Source: Cadophora sp. MPI-SDFR-AT-0126 (taxonomy: Eukaryota > Ascomycota > Leotiomycetes > Helotiales > Ploettnerulaceae). From it: 64,000 bases of DNA. How positions within the stretch are numbered: position 1 is the stretch's first letter; every line of letters begins with the position of its first letter. The notes beneath the pieces were generated by a model. That model had not been told where the DNA came from. It did not search any database and was given only the letters and a program-made list of their open reading frames with translations. The position numbers and the translations under genes are program-made. Location of the stretch: assembly GCA_020747065.1 (NCBI GenBank), contig JAGMVK010000020.1:620001-684000 (forward strand), given 5' to 3'. This document shows, piece by piece, positions 58,243 to 64,000 of this stretch.

Positions 58243-60826
58243 TAGCATGTAAAGGATCTTGTATCCCAGCCAAATTACGTTGTCTTATCTTCAGATGATT
58301 CTTTGCTTTTATTCTTGTTTTATTTATTCGTCGTTTTCTAGAGGATGGCGACTATCGTTTTTTTTTGTACCCGGGAGCAGGTATAGCCTTCGTCGTAGCC
58401 CTCGTCCCCAATGTAGTTTTTCTTTTTGGAACGTTCGAATTATTATTGTGCGAGTCGAGTGTCAATGTGTGAAGTCCGAACACTTGAACAACTAACATTC
58501 GGTCGGGACGAAGTCGTTGTTACTCTGTATTGTGTCTTTCGCATGTTACGGTCCCTGCGGCGGGCGATGTTCGATTGAGCTCACGAGTTGCAGCACTTTG
58601 GCGGCGAGCAACCCATGAGCTTCATCCCTCATTTTTACGCATGTTTGAGTGCAAGCCTGAGTTTGTTAGGACTTGTGCAGGAAATGCTTTAACCAAGGTG
58701 ATCATGGGAGCCTACAGTTGTACTTGCTCGTCTGCCGCTATTGTGGGGGGCCTGGACAGCGCCCTCGCTGCCATGAGTTTGGTAGGCACCTGCGGAGAGT
58801 ATCGTCAGCTCAGATTTCTAGTGACAGAGTACGAAAGCTAACAGTATTTTCCTCCGACCACCACGCCTTGCTCGATCCATTCTTGGATTTCGTCCCTGGC
58901 CGAACCATTTCTCTGAAGTGGACATTTTGTTTTATCGGTATGAAAGTGCTTCGAAAGATCTTTATAGAATATGAATTCGAGTGAATTGAAATCGAGGGGA
59001 GAGAGACCCTACCGTCCAGTTTTGGGACTGTAAGATTTCGGTAGGCAGAGGACAACGAAACGACTGGTAGTGGCCTGAGCAGATGGAAACTCCTGGAAGG
59101 CAGGGACATAAGCCATCTGTTGGCTCTGATAGCTTGCATCAGGAGTCAATATGTGTTTTCGACTCTCGTCGGGTACTTCCTGTTTCGTCTCTGTGCATGA
59201 CCTGGCGTTTCGTCAATGCTGATTCGTATGAAACTAAACGGAACAACATCCACTTGTGGTGGGCAGAAACCTAGAGAAGGATGCCATTTGCGACAATTGA
59301 GCTAAGACACACACTCTAATGCTGTCAGGCAAGATCGTCAGCTGTCCGCTACCACTCTGCTTGATATCTGTATTCTTATTACAGAAATGATTCAATGCTT
59401 GTCTTGCTCCAGTTCAATTTGAAATGAAGTCAAAAGAGGCTGACCTCCAATGGAGCGTATGCTTTCCATCATGGCCTCCTCTGGCTGTTGCCCTGTTGTG
59501 ATGTTATTTGGTCTAGGTCTACCGGGTCTACCGCCTCACGCATCCTCCGGGAACTGTGGTATTCTACATCAGTGCTCACTTGGTGAAATAATTTACCCGT
59601 ACTTACCGCGTACTGAAGTATAGATAGCGCTAGACTCCAAAATGGAAACTAGTTTGGCAGCTGATAGAGGCTACCAAGCCCTGAGCTTCGCCCCCTTCTG
59701 TTGTTGATATTGGCTGATACGGGAGCGGAGAGGGGTTTCCAGGCCAAATCAATCCTGCATGTATGAGTGGAAAACTTTGATTCACAAGTCCATTGTCCTC
59801 GTTCGTTGACGATTGATCATGATCTGTGGCTATATGCTGCGTTGTGCTGCCCAAAGGGTTAGATATTCGCATATTCCGTAATTTATACTCACCTAACCTG
59901 TTTATTCTTCCCCGGAATCTCATCCCCGGTTCACGATTGCTGGAAAATGGCGTTTCAAATCAGCTTACCGGTGGCAAGGATAAGAACTTGCTGAGCCTCA
60001 ATGGTCGTGCGGGAGACCTAGCATGGAGGGCGTAGACGTCCTGAAGCCCCTGCACGTTACTTAGGAGACCATGAGGAGTTCAACAACGCCGATCATCGTA
60101 CGACTTTACAGATTAGTATGAGCACTAACAGTAGAAGCGGCACGTAGGACTAGCATTATCTTTGAAGGGGGCTGGGATTGCAGATTTTTATTGTTTTGTG
60201 TTACCCGAGAAGCCGGGGAAGCTTTAATATCCTGTCCCGAACCCAACATTTCTTAATTTACAAGCTCCTACAGCGCTCGAGCCCATTTTAAACATAATTC
60301 ACATTTCAATTTCTAATAAGGAACATGTCGATATATTTCCTTTTTCAAGGGGCTTGCAGATATCAAAATTGCTCGGTGAGCCATTCGCACGATGATGATG
60401 ATCATGATGATGCACGAGCCACTGCGAGCAGCTGGCAAATTAAAGTAGGGCACGATAAGCCTCATATCATGCAAAGCCAACACCGTATAGGTCAAATGGG
60501 TTTCTGAGGTAGCTGTATTATCTGTATATGGATCAGTTGCGTTAAGTGGCTGACAGAATTCTGCTCCTGCCCAGGTCGTGATGTTGGTGCGTCCCAGCCA
60601 ATTATTAGCAAATCTTGACGAGAATGTGCAACGCTCAGGGGTTGGCCAGCAAGTCAGCATGTTCTCCTTCCTTCTCTAGGAAGACTCTCTCTTCATTGTA
60701 AGTATACCTGCTCTTTGCCAGGCAGAGAGCTGGGTTAAGCCAGATGCTCTTCGGGATAGTTTTCCTCACCGCCCGTCCATTCTCCTAAATATTTTTTGTT
60801 CAAGGCACCATCTTCATCTTCAATTG
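58243..60826. other. Gene-free stretch between the transposon and the interrupted gene
   Basis: About 2.6 kb without a supportable gene. Frames at 58530-58984 and 59630-59923 are short and lack a recognisable domain or splice partners. A (GATGAT)n-like stretch lies at about 60390-60412. No tRNA seen. Confidence 0.5.
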
Positions 60827-62713
60827 ATGTCCCAAAGTGACCTCGCGACATCAAAAATGGCTTCGAAGCAGCGACCAATCCTCCAGGATCCAGGCTACGA
60901 CTCGGTGCGCGAAATTTGTGCTTCTCTCGGATACAATTCAGAAACAAAAACCGATCGCCACTTCAAAATATTGAGTGCAAAGACTGCGAATTATCGAAGG
61001 AGCTTTGTGGAAAGCTCCGCAGCTCTAACAGAGTTCCCTCTCTCGAACGTCGCACCAGAAGTTCAGACATGCGCATTGCGATTTTTGGACCATCATCGGC
61101 ACCTATTCCCTGCCTCTAGTGAAGCTCGCGCTTTCTCATGGCCAATCTATCCCGACGACAAATCAAGGTAACGAGGTAACCCATAGCATTATTCTTGATA
61201 TTAAGTGATCCACCGCAGGATTCTTTCCGGGATAGCCAAACTCATGTGCGCTCAAGAGTACCTGCGACAGAAGAATGCCAGAGACAAAGCAACAAAACAA
61301 AGCGCCAACCACGACATTGAAATCGACGCTCCATTCGTCGTCGATCCGACCCCCTTAACGTCCCTAACGAGCCTTGTAGGCAATAATACTCTCATTGAGA
61401 CCTCCAGGTCTATATTTGATGGTCCATCCAGGTAAGATTTCTGACTAGTGACTATCCGAAGCTTCGCTTTGCGCTAATGGCGAAAAGCAGCGAAAGCGGG
61501 AGTGGGGATGAACAAGATATCGAAGAATTGCAGAGGATCATTGCCATACATCTCGACTACGTGTATCCTCTAAACCATTCTGTGGATGGAAATGCGAGCG
61601 AGTGGTTGTTCACAGTGAGTCGTAACACAACCACAAGACCTGGATTACTAACAACCTTTTCTTCGCAGTCCGAAAAATGTCCAGACGACGTCGAGCCCTT
61701 CGCATTTCGTTACCTCCACGAACATAATCTCTACAACTCGAAAGCTGAAAACATCGATGCAATTCATAAGTTCTCCAAAGACCTAAAACTGCACCTTCAC
61801 GTCACATGTGCCCCATCCAAAGATCATAAGATCTTCAAAAGGTGTGAGCAGCTTGTACAGAGAGCTGCTCGGAAATGGGATGCAGGTGGTTATGGCATCT
61901 TGACGAGGAAGAACGGCATAATAAAAAAGACGCCGGTGTTCGAACATGCATGGATGCATCATCGAAGGAGATGGATCGATGAAATAAATTCCGGGGTAAC
62001 AGATGGCTTGCTTGAAATCCCACCGCCATTTCAAACACAACCATTAGTACCCCATGAAGTCCCCGAATTGGCAAGTAGAAAGCGAGTATGAGTTATCACT
62101 TTCCGATATGTTCTTAGTTGATGGTGTGACATGGCTAATGAAATCCTTTCTCTCAGCCGGCTGAAGACCATGATGGTGTTGAGTCATCGCGAGCACCGAA
62201 AGAACCGCCATCGCAACGAATGTCACAAGGAACTCCGACAGAACCACCAGTATCTGCCACGATTGATTCTCGCCTGTCTCGGCCACTCGATTACTCTCAA
62301 CCAAGCAACGGCAGAGCTCCCGAGGCCATGATGGTCAATCCATTGCCAGGAACTCAAAACCTGCAACACAATCACGACGGCCCTTCCAATCCATCGCGCA
62401 TTACAACAGTGGCCGACACTCCTAAAGACATACTGACAAGTCCTCCCATCATCTCTCCAAACTCACTTCTTCTCGGCACGGCCTCACCTGCTTTACGTCA
62501 ACCTTCAGCCTGTACCATCTTCGAGGGTTTTGGACACGTTGGATCCAATTATCATGCTCCATACAACGTCGACTCGCCGCCACCTTTGAAGACTGAGACT
62601 CTCTCTCCTGTTCCTCATCGAGTCGAACCATTGTACGATGGGCTGCCAGCTACTGCACAGAACAGTGGCTCTGTGTCATCTCAACCCCAGTCTGTGGCAT
62701 CCAATCCAGATAC
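60827..62713 (+). CDS. Unrecognised multi-exon gene interrupted by a transposon (partial)
   Basis: Five exons fit on frame: 60827-61167, 61219-61431, 61491-61614, 61669-62085 and 62157-62713, the last cut by the transposon. About 550 residues are read. I do not recognise the family. The first ~270 residues are helical and charged (I-L-Q-D-P-G-Y-D-S-V-R-E-I-C-A-S-L-G-Y and D-D-V-E-P-F-A-F-R-Y-L-H-E-H-N). The next block has R-K-W-D-A-G-G-Y-G-I-L and H-A-W-M-H-H-R-R-R-W. Exon 5 codes a Pro/Ser-rich disordered region. No signal peptide, so probably nuclear or cytosolic. A second in-frame ATG lies at 60857. The frame runs a further ~40 codons into the transposon before a stop. Any 3' exons lie beyond the window edge. 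Confidence 0.65.
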
Positions 62714-62715
62714 TA

Positions 62716-62774
62716 ACGTCTCACCCCTGGTTTCCGCCCACCCCTACATTCCGCCTACCCCACTAATTCCGTTA
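62716..62774 (+). repeat. Left end of the second copy with three 17-bp units
   Basis: After ACGTCTCA come three 17-bp units (62724-62740, 62741-62757 and 62758-62774), each starting CCCC and ending in a TTCCG(C/T)(C/T)(C/T)A form. The complete copy has only two such units. Confidence 0.8.
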
Positions 62775-64000
62775 CCTGATTTTCAACACTTAATATTTTT
62801 ATTCTGCGTTAACTTCTATACAAGATATTATAGAATCTGAATCTCCTTTACTTTCTGATTCTATAGGTTTAATTTAGCGTTCTCTAGCTGCGATTTAAGC
62901 CTCCTTAATTACACGTGTTCTTATAAACCGGGAATTTAAACTAGTTAGGACTTTCTTTCTTTTCTTTAGCTGTACTTACTCTAATCTCTTTTCTAATTCT
63001 TTAACTCTTATATTTGCCTTCCCTAATTCGTAATCTCTTTTATCTATTCCCTTTATAACCTTCCTAAAGAGTAAATAATTAATTAGAAATTAGTTATATA
63101 ACTCGCTAGCTAGGGTCCGAATCTATACGTATATCTTTTTCCGGTTTCTTAGAGTATATAACTTAATTAAAGTGTTAGAAACCTCTAGAGGTAGTATTAG
63201 TATCTTTTAAAGCTTTAAGAGAGTCGGATTTATTAATTTATTACTATTTTCTAAGAGTAAAGGACTTATTAATAGCTTTGTTATAGAGACTAGTTATAAA
63301 CTAGTAGTTCTTTACCTAGCCTTAATATTTGAAGCTATAATACTTTCTTAGCGTGCCTTCTCGTAGTATATAAGGAAATTACGCTTGCTAATTAGCGTAG
63401 AATCAATTATTAAACTCAACTTTTAAAGTTCTTTCTAGTAAGCACGCTTAAGAGATAAAAAAACTATTAAATCAAGAGATTATAAGATATGTAACGTATA
63501 TACTAGTAAGAAAAGAAAGTAGATATTATGCTTGAGATACTTTTAAAGGAAATCCGTAGTCTTATAGCTCCTATAGCTGTCTAGAATAAGGAGTCTTGCT
63601 AAATAGTCACGTAGTTCCGTCTAAGGAATAAAGACCTTTTCCAGCTACTCCAGAGTCGTTTAATCAGTTATCCACCTATTTTCTGTGGCTATATAGTACT
63701 ATAGATCGAATATATCTAATTGCGATAGAAACTATTATTATTAGACCGATTTTCCCTTATATATTACAGCCGGAAACGTAGAGAGACCTGTTACGGATAT
63801 ACACTTAATAATTATCGTTTAAGAGCGCGAGCCTAGCTGTTTTCCTTGAACCTTATATGCCTTTACACTCCCTACTATATATCTATTCAGACTATAACCT
63901 TCTATAATACTAGTCTCGTTTATATTCCATTGTTAAGAGGCTAGAATTACCTTAATTACCGGAATTACTAATTTTTAGAACTACGGCTTAATAACTTCAG
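62716..64000 (-). mobile_element. Second Fot1/pogo-like copy, more decayed, running off the window
   Basis: Begins ACGTCTCA after a TA at 62714-62715 and is co-linear with the complete element at 56408 from its first bases to the window edge, for example GTTTAATTT, CACGTGTT, CTCTAGAGGTAGTA and TTATAGCT segments in the same order. More positions are changed to A/T and more stops are present than in the other copy, so it is older or more strongly hit by RIP. Same orientation as the complete copy. Its right end is outside the window. Confidence 0.88.

Noticed and set aside
59630..59923. 97-codon minus frame in the gap after the transposon
   Set aside because: Reads protein-like but has no domain, and no convincing exons to join on either side.

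Overview
The window is nuclear DNA of a filamentous ascomycete (Pezizomycotina). The evidence is short GT-AG introns of about 45-100 bp in most genes, a Zn2Cys6 regulator, a LaeA/TAM-like methyltransferase, a full-size PDR-type ABC transporter, secreted GH18 and GH76 enzymes, and two Fot1/pogo-like DNA transposons whose interiors are AT-rich and full of stops, as expected after repeat-induced point mutation (RIP). A Leotiomycetes-type genome is only a guess; no marker here fixes the class. Start codons were placed on ATG, since several long open frames begin at TTG or GTG.

Left part (1-24 kb): a small cupin; a methyltransferase gene broken by a 1-base frameshift; an amidase; a GH76 mannanase-like protein; an NmrA-like NAD(P)-binding protein; a mitochondrial-type HAD hydrolase (CECR5/YKR070W-like); a seven-helix membrane protein; a secreted GH18 protein; an acetoacetyl-CoA synthetase; and a 1114-residue glycine-rich protein of unknown function. 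The synthetase and the glycine-rich gene diverge from one intergenic region.

Middle part (24-44 kb): two tandem genes on the minus strand (24260-26113 and 26985-28842) belong to one unrecognised family. Both keep an H-x-D motif, a distal His and a later Arg, an arrangement that suggests a 2-oxoglutarate/Fe(II) oxygenase fold, plus a C-terminal Cys/His cluster. The upstream copy is decayed. Then follow a secreted selenium-binding-protein-like gene with a GC-AG intron, a secreted bicupin (oxalate decarboxylase type), and a PDR ABC transporter divergent from a Zn2Cys6 regulator, a layout suggesting local control of an efflux pump.

Right part (44-64 kb): a Gemin2/SIP1-like snRNP assembly factor diverging from an F-box protein; a 5'-truncated gene; a degraded zinc-knuckle/RS-rich gene; a gene whose C-terminal half is an I-PpoI-like His-Me finger nuclease domain with all catalytic residues and 7 of 8 zinc ligands at matching spacing; and a small unknown protein. 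Then comes a gene-poor, transposon-rich end. One complete Fot1/pogo-like element (56408-58242) has TA target duplications, and a second, more decayed copy in the same orientation (62716 to the window edge) interrupts exon 5 of a multi-exon gene.

Gene models were built by hand from frame continuity across introns; summed exon lengths are divisible by three for every gene called intact. No tRNA, rRNA or CRISPR array was seen.
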